A model generated the notes under the pieces. The model saw only the letters and a program-made list of their open reading frames with translations, was not told the origin of the DNA and ran no database searches. Shown in pieces: positions 1 through 5,516 of a DNA stretch of 5,986 nucleotides. Source of the stretch: Flavobacteriaceae bacterium (GTDB taxonomy: Bacteria > Bacteroidota > Bacteroidia > Flavobacteriales > Flavobacteriaceae); the NCBI GenBank assembly GCA_023301205.1, contig JALZVC010000055.1, forward strand, positions 1 to 5,986. The letters are read 5' to 3'. Position numbers and translations under genes: made by a program. Positions within the stretch are counted from its first letter, which is position 1. The number at the start of each line of letters is the position of its first letter.

Positions 1-1301
1 TGAATAATTACACTCATCATACCGTATTTAGTACGATCACTATATGTACCATCTTTTTCTGGACGACCATAGTTCCAGCAAATCATTGGGTATTCCATCC
101 CTTGTTGCTTTGCGTGTACAGAAATTGCTTTATGATAAGGATAGTCAAAAGACATACGAGAGTATGACTTTAATGTACTTGCAACAACTCTAGTAGAGTA
201 TTCTTCCCATAATGGGTTTCCTTCTGGTGGGTATACAGAAACAGCCATAACCGTTCTACTACCCATTTTTACTGCCATCATATCTGTAATGAAACGTCTA
301 GAGGTAGCAAAACCAAAATCACGAACATTCTTTGCATCAAGTTTCCAAGTTTTTGTCTCTTTTGAAAATCCTTTTGCAGCTGCCTCAGCTTCTGCTTGCG
401 TAAAAATTACAACTGGCTTATCATAAGATGTTTTTGCTTGCTCATAACGATTCATCATCGTTTTATTATAGACTTCTTTTCTATTTGTTAAAACCCCTGT
501 ACCATCTAGTAAGTGATCTGCAGGAACCGTAATATTTACTTTAAAATCTCCAAAAGGTAATGCAAACTCATCACGACCCCAGAACTGGCTATTTTGCCAT
601 CCTTCTACATCATTGTAAACTGCCATACGTGGGTAAAACTGTGCAATAACATAACCTCTGTTACCATCTTCAAAAGTTTCATAACCACTACGAGCTCTAT
701 CTACTGTATGTTCAACAATATTATACCACCATTTAATAGAAAACTCAAACTTTCCTCCAGGCTGAAGATCTTTAGGCATCTCTACACGCATCATAGTGCG
801 ATTAATAGTGTAAGGAAGATTTCCTCCTTTTGTATTCTTAACGTGTTCTATTTTAAAACCACCGTCAAAACCTTCATTCATATAAGCATTTACAAAAGCA
901 CCAGGTTGTTGTGCAGGCACCGCTCCACTGGCTTCACTTAATGGAGTTTTAGAATCTTTTGCTCTTACGTTTTGATCTAATTGTACCCATAAATACTCTA
1001 ATACATCTGGAGAGTTATTCGTGTAGGTAATCGTTTCGTTACCATATATACGCCCAGCTACATCGTCAAGACGAATGTCCATTTCATAATCTGCTTGTTG
1101 TTGGTAATAATCTGGTCCTGGAGCACCACTTGCACTTCTGTAAGTGTTAGGAGTAGAAAACTCTTCATAGAGTTGCTTAAATCTGTTTTCGTTAGTATGG
1201 CCTGGCTTACGCTCTTCCATCTCGCTCTTTACTTCTTGTGCAAAACTGACGCTTGCCATTAGAAAAAGAAGCACTAACGATAAATACTTTGCTAATTTCA
1301 T
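1..1301 (-). CDS. Secreted M1 family zinc metallopeptidase (aminopeptidase type), N-terminal part only
   Basis: The frame is open from an ATG at 1301 to the left edge, giving 433 complete codons. Residues 1-21 form a signal peptide (MKLAKYLSLVLLFLMASVSFA, cleavage probably before QE), so the enzyme should act in the periplasm or on the outer membrane. The region from about 60 to 300 matches the N-terminal beta-saddle of M1 peptidases. Residues 401-405 read GMEYP, in the position of the family's GxMEN exopeptidase motif, whose Glu (here E403) binds the substrate amino terminus. The last codons read MMSVII, and the two remaining bases (CA) fit His, so the zinc motif HExxH should begin at residue 434, just outside the window. 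The catalytic half is therefore not visible. Family members release N-terminal residues from peptides. The gene lies 60 nt downstream of the DUF6702 gene on the same strand and is probably co-transcribed; a TATTTTTA box at 1329-1336 could be a weak internal promoter. The family call is firm; substrate preference is unknown. Confidence 0.93.
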   Translation of the reverse strand, partial: MKLAKYLSLVLLFLMASVSFAQEVKSEMEERKPGHTNENRFKQLYEEFSTPNTYRSASGAPGPDYYQQQADYEMDIRLDDVAGRIYGNETITYTNNSPDVLEYLWVQLDQNVRAKDSKTPLSEASGAVPAQQPGAFVNAYMNEGFDGGFKIEHVKNTKGGNLPYTINRTMMRVEMPKDLQPGGKFEFSIKWWYNIVEHTVDRARSGYETFEDGNRGYVIAQFYPRMAVYNDVEGWQNSQFWGRDEFALPFGDFKVNITVPADHLLDGTGVLTNRKEVYNKTMMNRYEQAKTSYDKPVVIFTQAEAEAAAKGFSKETKTWKLDAKNVRDFGFATSRRFITDMMAVKMGSRTVMAVSVYPPEGNPLWEEYSTRVVASTLKSYSRMSFDYPYHKAISVHAKQQGMEYPMICWNYGRPEKDGTYSDRTKYGMMSVII

Positions 1302-1361
1302 GTGATTGATTTAATTAATATTAAGGGTTAAAAATAGTTGTTATTATTAGGTTTTATAGGC

Positions 1362-1871
1362 TTAGTCTGTAAAGTTTAACAAACCATTAGGATTTTCCTT
1401 TTCTAAAATCATAGTACGCTTCTCGTCACGCACAGTTAAATGGATGATATTCTGCTGTTCTTCAAATTTTTCCATTAACACCGTGTTCTCTACACCAATT
1501 GAACTACATTTCTTTATTCCAGTGATTTCAATATAAGATTTCACAATATCTGTTTCATAATCTACCCCTAAATAGTTGAGTTTTGCTTCTTCTCCATTCA
1601 CTTCTACTTTTAGCTTTTTTAAGATATACTCTTCAAGCAATTCTCGATCTCGAGCAGTTTCTTTTTTAGTGTCTAGATGCGTCTCCGTATTATAACGCTC
1701 ATTAAGCACCTGTTCTACATCATCAATAAAAATCTTAGTGATTATTTGTACCGTTTCTGCTTCCTCATTGTACTCCACTTTAGTCACACTCACATAAAAC
1801 TTATGCGCCTCAAATGAAGATAAACCCGCAAAGACAAGGGCAATTAAAAAAATTCTAGCTGTTAATTTCAT
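1362..1871 (-). CDS. Secreted DUF6702 family protein, function unknown
   Basis: The protein has 169 residues, beginning with a signal peptide (about residues 1-22, ending SSFEA). Directly after it comes AHKFYVSVTKVEYN, with IFIDDVEQVL at about 47-56. I recognise this pattern as the DUF6702 family of Bacteroidota envelope proteins. The mature part alternates beta strands with one charged helix (about 68-88) and contains a single Cys (C122). No catalytic motif is evident. Relatives are sometimes labelled 'peptidase E' in databases; nothing here resembles a peptidase active site, and the true pepE gene lies elsewhere in this window. The ATG at 1871 is the start that leaves a complete signal peptide. 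The gene sits 55 nt after the third carboxypeptidase-like paralog and 60 nt before the M1 peptidase, so it probably belongs to the same unit and may assist or respond to that enzyme. This is an inference from position only. Confidence 0.82.
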   Translation of the reverse strand: MKLTARIFLIALVFAGLSSFEAHKFYVSVTKVEYNEEAETVQIITKIFIDDVEQVLNERYNTETHLDTKKETARDRELLEEYILKKLKVEVNGEEAKLNYLGVDYETDIVKSYIEITGIKKCSSIGVENTVLMEKFEEQQNIIHLTVRDEKRTMILEKENPNGLLNFTD

Positions 1872-1907
1872 AGTATCGATATTAGTATGTTTTCTTCGGA
1901 AATGTTA

Positions 1908-1915
1908 CAAAAATA
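1908..1915 (-). promoter_or_regulatory. Possible internal promoter -7 box before the DUF6702 gene
   Basis: On the minus strand this reads TATTTTTG, a perfect match to the Bacteroidota -7 consensus TAnnTTTG, and it would place transcription start about 30 nt before the ATG at 1871. No TTG is found 17-23 bp upstream, where the -33 element should be, so in an AT-rich gap this may be chance. If real, it would allow the DUF6702 and M1 genes to be expressed apart from the three upstream paralogs. Confidence 0.25.
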
Positions 1916-1926
1916 AGACCATTTAT

Positions 1927-2706
1927 CTAGTCGGTCTCTACTTCTTGAAGGCGCTCGTAATATATTTTGGCTTTTTTTTCTAAAACTAAAGTCACAAGAG
2001 AGTAGTTTTCTTTCTTAAAATCTTGCTCAATGGTTTCAGTTTCAATACAGAATAATAAAAAATCATTGAGTTTGTTTTCAGGAATCTTAAAGGCTTCTAA
2101 AAAAAAATCTACTCCATAAAAATTAATAATCCCATCCACTGTCTGGTTTTCAGACTCCCATTTTCTTTTTGTTCGTAATGTTTTATAATAACCTGATAGA
2201 TGCTTATATATGGCCTCAACATCAATTACCGTTAAGTTTATAGCTTGGATAACTGGCACTATCTTTTCTTCTGGCTCTCCTTTAAATCCAGGAATACCTA
2301 CATCATCAAATTGTAGTATTTTTTCTGTTTTTATATTTTGAAGATCTGTTTTAATGTTACCTGTGAGCTGGTTTCCTACTTTAACTTCTGCAAGCTCGTT
2401 CACGATAGGATCTAGAGTGATAGTTAGCTTTCCTTGAGTGTAGAACGTTTCAGAAACAATTACACGCTGTGGGACGTAGGTAATAGAAGACACTAAGAGC
2501 GTGTCGTTTACTTTTGCGGTAATGGTAAAAACTCCTTCTTTATTGGTCACCGCATTAAAACGGGAAGATTGATTTACTATATGAATCCCTTCTACGTCAA
2601 CAGTGTTTGTAATTTGCCCAATGAGCTCTTTTTCTTGTGAGTATACAGTGCTCATCACAAAAAAAATAAGCAAGAAATACCAATGATTATTCTTTAGCTC
2701 GAGCAT
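1927..2706 (-). CDS. Secreted carboxypeptidase-regulatory-like domain protein, paralog 3
   Basis: The protein has 259 residues. Residues 1-24 form a signal peptide (hydrophobic YFLLIFFVM, cleavage near VYSQ). Residues 25-108 are a carboxypeptidase-regulatory-like beta-sandwich (the CarboxypepD_reg-like / SusC N-terminal type): GxI, a GIHIVN strand, AVTNKEGVFTI, VNDTLLVSS and LDPIVNELAEV. Next come LTGNIKTD (114-121) and GIPGFKGEPEEKIVPVI (137-153), then a mostly helical C-terminus with KHLSGYYKTLRTKRK (168-182) and IPENKLNDFLLF (208-219). The GIPGFKGEP and SGYYK signatures mark it as the most typical of the three for the flavobacterial family as I remember it. The ATG at 2706 lies inside the upstream gene, a 20-nt overlap; the next ATG, at 2655, would destroy the signal peptide, so the longer start is preferred. 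The overlap suggests translational coupling. No enzymatic motif is seen, and the name reflects fold similarity only, not carboxypeptidase activity. Confidence 0.85.
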   Translation of the reverse strand: MLELKNNHWYFLLIFFVMSTVYSQEKELIGQITNTVDVEGIHIVNQSSRFNAVTNKEGVFTITAKVNDTLLVSSITYVPQRVIVSETFYTQGKLTITLDPIVNELAEVKVGNQLTGNIKTDLQNIKTEKILQFDDVGIPGFKGEPEEKIVPVIQAINLTVIDVEAIYKHLSGYYKTLRTKRKWESENQTVDGIINFYGVDFFLEAFKIPENKLNDFLLFCIETETIEQDFKKENYSLVTLVLEKKAKIYYERLQEVETD

Positions 2707-3475
2707 TATAAAGCGAAGCCTTTTCGTTAATTAATTGCGTTAACTCCAGCTCGTTACTTTCTTCTAAAAAAACATCTGGGACACCGTCTTCCACTAAAAA
2801 ATACAAAAAATCTTCCGCATATTTTGTGGGAATATTAAAATAAGATTGCAGTTCTTCTTTAGTATATTTTTGTTTAATGTAGAACCTTACCGCATCTTCT
2901 GGCAATGTTGACGTATCTTCTGGCTGTTTCTTTTTCAAGAATTTAACTATCGCAGGTATGATCACTTGCAACTTTACACCATCATTTAGTTTTTGCCCAT
3001 TATGTAAAGCCTCGTTCGCTTTGTTGCCTTGTATTGATGAGTATTTATCTTGTGTAAACTCAAATTCAAATTCCATTTTTTCCCAGACCAGACTTTTATT
3101 TAAATTGTCTTCTACTTTTCTTTGTTGTTCTCGTTCTTCTTTAGATAGTGTTTTACCTAAATCTACCGCATCGAGTTCATTCATTTTCTGATCGAGTGTA
3201 ACCATTAGTGTAGCTTCATCATATTCTTTTTGAGAAACCGCAATCGTTTTTGATTCATAGATAGAACCAGAGAACAACAAACTATCATTAACAGAGGCCT
3301 TTATTTTAAAAGTCCCATCGTTATGTGTCACTGCAAAGTTTGGATTAGTTTTATTGCGTATTACAATACCGCCTACCTCCGTACTATCTGCAATACTACC
3401 TTGTAGTTCTTTTTCTTGGGCGTAACTAAGTGATGCTGCAAAACATAAAAAATAAAATAGTAATGTATTATTCAT
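2687..3475 (-). CDS. Secreted carboxypeptidase-regulatory-like domain protein, paralog 2
   Basis: The protein has 262 residues with a signal peptide (1-19, ending ASLSYA, mature start QEKEL). Residues 20-105 form the same beta-sandwich as its neighbours: GSIADSTEVGGIVIRN, AVTHNDGTFKIKA, VNDSLLFSG and LDQKMNELDAV. A strongly charged linker follows (about 106-127, SKEEREQQRK), replacing the LTGN-type segment of the other two paralogs. The C-terminal half contains FEFEFTQDKYSSIQGNKANEA (136-156), shared with paralog 1, then a helical region with YFNIPTKYAEDFLYFLVEDG (212-231). The gene begins 8 nt before the stop of paralog 1, within ATGAATAA, and ends 20 nt inside paralog 3, so the three are tightly coupled. 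No transmembrane segment follows the signal peptide and no lipobox Cys is present, so a soluble periplasmic protein is likely. The molecular role is unknown; such sandwich domains usually serve in protein stability or interaction. Confidence 0.83.
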   Translation of the reverse strand: MNNTLLFYFLCFAASLSYAQEKELQGSIADSTEVGGIVIRNKTNPNFAVTHNDGTFKIKASVNDSLLFSGSIYESKTIAVSQKEYDEATLMVTLDQKMNELDAVDLGKTLSKEEREQQRKVEDNLNKSLVWEKMEFEFEFTQDKYSSIQGNKANEALHNGQKLNDGVKLQVIIPAIVKFLKKKQPEDTSTLPEDAVRFYIKQKYTKEELQSYFNIPTKYAEDFLYFLVEDGVPDVFLEESNELELTQLINEKASLYNARAKE

Positions 3476-4286
3476 TAATATGTTTAAGATAAGCTACTGC
3501 ACTTTTTTCTAAAAAACTGAACAATCGCAATTCATTTTCATCTAGCATTAAACTTTTTGTAAATCCATTATCTTCTGCATAATACAAAAAATCATCTTCC
3601 TTCCCTTCAGGAATATTGAAGTTAGTTTTTATCGCATCATGAGAAAATCGTTCTCTAATATCATCTACCATTTTATCTGGATTTCGAATTTTCAAATTAA
3701 AAGAGTTGTTTCTTTTTTTATTTAAAACATATTGCGAGAATAATGCGATCCCTCCCAAGAGATTTGCCCCGTATCGTTGTTGCCCATTATAAAACGCGTC
3801 TTCAGCAAAACTTCCTGGAATAGAAGAATATTTATCTGCCGCAAATTCATAGTTAAACTCAACATTCTCATAAGAAATATCCCACTCTGTATCTAGATCT
3901 ACTGTTTTTATACTCTTTATGTCAACGATTAGATTACCTGTAAGATCATACTTGTATACAGTCACTTCTGTTAATTCATTAACCACAGGGTTTAAATAAA
4001 TACTTAATTTTTTAGTGTCAATTGTGCGCTGGTCAATCTTCACTTTAAATACAGCGTACTGCAAAGCAGAAACTACAATTTCGTCATTTAACGCTACTTC
4101 AAGTGTAAACTCACCATTAACGTCAGTAACAGTCCCTTTATTAGCAGAGTTGTTGTACAACGTCACCCCTTCTATATCGATATCGACGGGAGCAGAGATC
4201 TGCCCTTTAACCATAATGCGCTCAACCTGTTGCGCGTGAAGCGTGGTGGCCAAAACAAATAATACAAGGAGTAATAATTTTTTCAT
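3468..4286 (-). CDS. Secreted carboxypeptidase-regulatory-like domain protein, paralog 1
   Basis: The protein has 272 residues from the ATG at 4286. Upstream in-frame codons to 4337 are open, but that extension runs through the likely promoter and would bury the signal peptide, so the shorter start is chosen. Residues 1-18 (MKKLLLLVLFVLATTLHA) are a textbook signal peptide. Residues 20-112 hold the beta-sandwich: VKGQISAPVDIDIEGVTLYN, GTVTDVNGEFTLEV, LNDEIVVSA and LNPVVNELTEVTV. Next is DLTGNLIVDIKSIKT (114-128), as in paralog 3, then VEFNYEFAADKYSSIPG (142-158) and an NGQ at 167-169, as in paralog 2. The C-terminus carries NFNIPEGKEDDFLYYAEDNG (222-241). It therefore combines features of both neighbours and shows that all three arose by duplication. 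It is the first gene of the leftward unit. No catalytic residues are recognisable and its function is unknown. Confidence 0.83.
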   Translation of the reverse strand: MKKLLLLVLFVLATTLHAQQVERIMVKGQISAPVDIDIEGVTLYNNSANKGTVTDVNGEFTLEVALNDEIVVSALQYAVFKVKIDQRTIDTKKLSIYLNPVVNELTEVTVYKYDLTGNLIVDIKSIKTVDLDTEWDISYENVEFNYEFAADKYSSIPGSFAEDAFYNGQQRYGANLLGGIALFSQYVLNKKRNNSFNLKIRNPDKMVDDIRERFSHDAIKTNFNIPEGKEDDFLYYAEDNGFTKSLMLDENELRLFSFLEKSAVAYLKHINE

Positions 4287-4291
4287 AGCAC

Positions 4292-4324
4292 TAAAGATAT
4301 AGAAAAGGTTAGTGATTTTTTCAA
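4292..4324 (-). promoter_or_regulatory. Candidate Bacteroidota-type promoter for the leftward gene cluster
   Basis: On the minus strand, TTG (4324-4322) is followed after 22 bp by TATCTTTA (4299-4292), one mismatch from TAnnTTTG. The spacing is within the 17-23 bp seen for sigma-ABfr/RpoD promoters of this phylum. Transcription would start about 5 nt further, at or next to the ATG at 4286, so the transcript could be leaderless or nearly so. It lies in the only upstream gap before the five-gene unit, which supports it. The AT-rich background means it remains a prediction. Confidence 0.45.
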
Positions 4325-4340
4325 TAGTTGCGTACATTTA
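4309..4340 (+). promoter_or_regulatory. Candidate promoter for pepE
   Basis: TTAG (4309-4312) and TACATTTA (4333-4340, one mismatch from TAnnTTTG) are separated by 20 bp, the usual spacing for Bacteroidota vegetative promoters. The start of transcription would fall about 10-14 nt before the ATG at 4358. The -33 element is imperfect. An alternative -7 box, TATTTTTA, lies at 4341-4348 but has no matching upstream element. This candidate overlaps the leftward promoter on the other strand. Confidence 0.35.
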
Positions 4341-4357
4341 TATTTTTATTAAGACGG

Positions 4358-5050
4358 ATGAAAAACCTTATTGTTGCAAGCACCTCAACTACGCATGGTA
4401 GTTCTTATCTAGAATACCTTACCGAAGAAGTTACTGATTTATTCAAAAATTGTAAAGAGATCATCTTTATTCCATACGCCAGACCTGGCGGTATGTCGCA
4501 CGATGCCTACACAGAAATCGCTGCTACATATTTCAAAAAACTTGATCTTAAAGTTACAGGACTTCACACATTTAAGAATGCTACAGAAGCTATAATAAAT
4601 GCTCAAGGAGTATTTACTGGCGGAGGCAACACCTTTTTACTGGTGCAAATGTTATACAATAACGAAGTCATCCAACCTTTACGCGAAGCTATTTATAATG
4701 GCCTGCCGTATTTAGGCACCAGTGCGGGCAGCAATATTTGTGGTCCTTCTATGCAAACTACAAATGACATGCCTATTGTCTACCCTCCTTCTTTTAAAAC
4801 CATGGGAGTACTACCTTATAATATTAATGCACACTTTTTAGATCCAGACCCTTCGTCAAAACATATGGGCGAGACCAGAGAAACACGCATAAAAGAATAC
4901 CACACACAAAATACAGTACCTGTACTTGGACTAAGAGAAGGAAGTTGGCTGAGAGTTACAGGAGAAACAATAACATTAAAAGGAGCACATACAGCACGTT
5001 TATTTGAACCAAGTAAAGCGCCTATTGAATTAGAAAGTGGCCCGCTTTAA
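4358..5050 (+). CDS. pepE: Dipeptidase E (alpha-aspartyl dipeptidase), peptidase family S51
   Basis: The protein has 230 residues, almost the same as Salmonella PepE (229). Members hydrolyse dipeptides with N-terminal aspartate in the cytoplasm; no signal peptide is present here. The catalytic Ser lies in the nucleophile elbow GTSAGSN (S122). The other triad members align with those of Salmonella (S120, D135, H157) at a constant offset of two: D137 in TTNDMPI and H159 in NAHFLDP. The GGGNTF turn (88-93), RPGGMSHDAY (42-51) and the ending GxHTARLF (209-216) also fit the family. An in-frame TTG at 4328 would add ten residues, but these have no counterpart in the family and fall in the promoter, so the ATG at 4358 is chosen; no Shine-Dalgarno is present, as is usual in this phylum. 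The gene is divergent from the leftward cluster and convergent with the GNAT gene. Its role is probably to recycle Asp-containing dipeptides from protein turnover. Confidence 0.95.
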   Translation: MKNLIVASTSTTHGSSYLEYLTEEVTDLFKNCKEIIFIPYARPGGMSHDAYTEIAATYFKKLDLKVTGLHTFKNATEAIINAQGVFTGGGNTFLLVQMLYNNEVIQPLREAIYNGLPYLGTSAGSNICGPSMQTTNDMPIVYPPSFKTMGVLPYNINAHFLDPDPSSKHMGETRETRIKEYHTQNTVPVLGLREGSWLRVTGETITLKGAHTARLFEPSKAPIELESGPL

Positions 5051-5058
5051 AGCACTTT
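5034..5058. repeat. Short inverted repeat across two overlapping convergent stop codons
   Basis: AAAGTG (5034-5039) and CACTTT (5053-5058) are reverse complements with a 13-nt loop, and the loop side contains the perfect palindrome GCTTTAAAGC (5044-5053), in which both stop codons lie. In RNA from either strand a small hairpin could form, with only a short U stretch after it. It is the only candidate for a shared terminator between pepE and the GNAT gene, but the stem is weak and AT-rich. Since both genes simply end in CTT TAA, coincidence is possible. Confidence 0.3.
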
Positions 5059-5481
5059 TACCATATGGTACCCTTTACTTACAAAACCCTCGTTGTAGTA
5101 AAACTTATGTGAAGGAAAATTATACACAAACGTATTTAACTCTACCCAAAGACACCCTTTACTTTGCGCATAATCATACACCCATTGCATCACTTTTTTA
5201 CCCAGACCTTTGTTTTGATACTTAGCGGTAATTATAACATGATCTACCTCTACACTTTTACCCGCATAATGCCGCGTCATAAACCACATACCACAAATTC
5301 CTATTAAAACACCGTCGTCATAAACACCTAGACATTCATAATTTTGAGCCGCCATTTCGAGAACGCGCTCTTTTCTGGTTGCTTCGGAAATATCAGCACT
5401 TGCTAATTCTTCTAACAATGGTAGAATGGTTAAAATTTCCGAAGTAGGAATAATTGCAAACTTGAAGTTGTGTTCTGTCAA
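5047..5481 (-). CDS. GNAT family N-acetyltransferase
   Basis: The protein has 144 residues and is a single-domain GNAT enzyme, which moves an acetyl group from acetyl-CoA to an amine. Visible features in order are an N-terminal helix (EILTILPLLEELAS, 15-28), strand ECLGVYDDGVLIGICGMWF (49-67), strand VEVDHVIITAKYQ (77-89), the acetyl-CoA pyrophosphate loop QNKGLGK (89-95), strand LWVELNTF (111-118), and the final FYYNEGFVSKGYHMVK (127-142), where Y128 or Y129 could be the catalytic acid. The substrate cannot be told. The start is unusual: no ATG exists in frame before residue 43, and the best start is TTG at 5481, which gives a full-length domain; ATT at 5484 is a less likely option. Its stop overlaps that of pepE by 4 bp, and 35 bp separate its start from the divergent M15 gene. 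A clear promoter on this strand was not found. Confidence 0.9.
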   Translation of the reverse strand: MTEHNFKFAIIPTSEILTILPLLEELASADISEATRKERVLEMAAQNYECLGVYDDGVLIGICGMWFMTRHYAGKSVEVDHVIITAKYQNKGLGKKVMQWVYDYAQSKGCLWVELNTFVYNFPSHKFYYNEGFVSKGYHMVKVL

Positions 5482-5497
5482 AATAGTGGTACTTTTA
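5468..5497 (+). promoter_or_regulatory. Candidate promoter for the M15 peptidase gene
   Basis: TTG (5468-5470) and TACTTTTA (5490-5497, one mismatch from TAnnTTTG) are 19 bp apart, the optimum for Bacteroidota promoters. Transcription would begin near 5503, leaving a leader of about 14 nt before the ATG at 5517. The -33 element lies inside the first codons of the divergent GNAT gene, so the two 5' regions overlap. This is the best-formed promoter in the window. Confidence 0.5.
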
Positions 5498-5516
5498 TTT
5501 CGTCGTAAGATACAAA

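Noticed and set aside
594..941. Open frame of 115 codons on the plus strand
   Set aside because: It is antisense to the M1 peptidase gene, has no recognisable domain and a composition rich in Thr, Ile, Ser and Phe typical of a shadow frame.
1302..1361. AT-rich partial palindrome (TTAATTAATATTAA at 1311-1324) between the DUF6702 and M1 genes as a terminator
   Set aside because: There is no GC-containing stem and no following T tract; it is more likely plain AT-rich spacer before the M1 start.
1362..1871. Peptidase E label for the DUF6702 gene
   Set aside because: The sequence has no Ser-Asp-His triad or nucleophile elbow and shares nothing with the genuine S51 protein at 4358-5050.
2958..3191. 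Open frame of 77 codons on the plus strand
   Set aside because: It lies antisense to paralog 2, and its Ser/Cys/Phe-rich sequence reflects the reverse complement of Glu/Lys codons.
4015..4239. Open frame of 74 codons on the plus strand
   Set aside because: It is antisense to the beta-sandwich region of paralog 1 and shows no domain or promoter.
4287..4337. Seventeen-residue extension of paralog 1
   Set aside because: It precedes a perfect signal peptide and runs through the predicted promoter, so it is not translated as part of the protein.
4328..4357. Ten-residue N-terminal extension of PepE from a TTG codon
   Set aside because: The extension has no family counterpart and overlaps the likely -7 box; the ATG at 4358 gives the usual family length.
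5037..5225. Open frame of 62 codons on the plus strand
   Set aside because: It overlaps the end of pepE and is antisense to the well-supported GNAT coding region.
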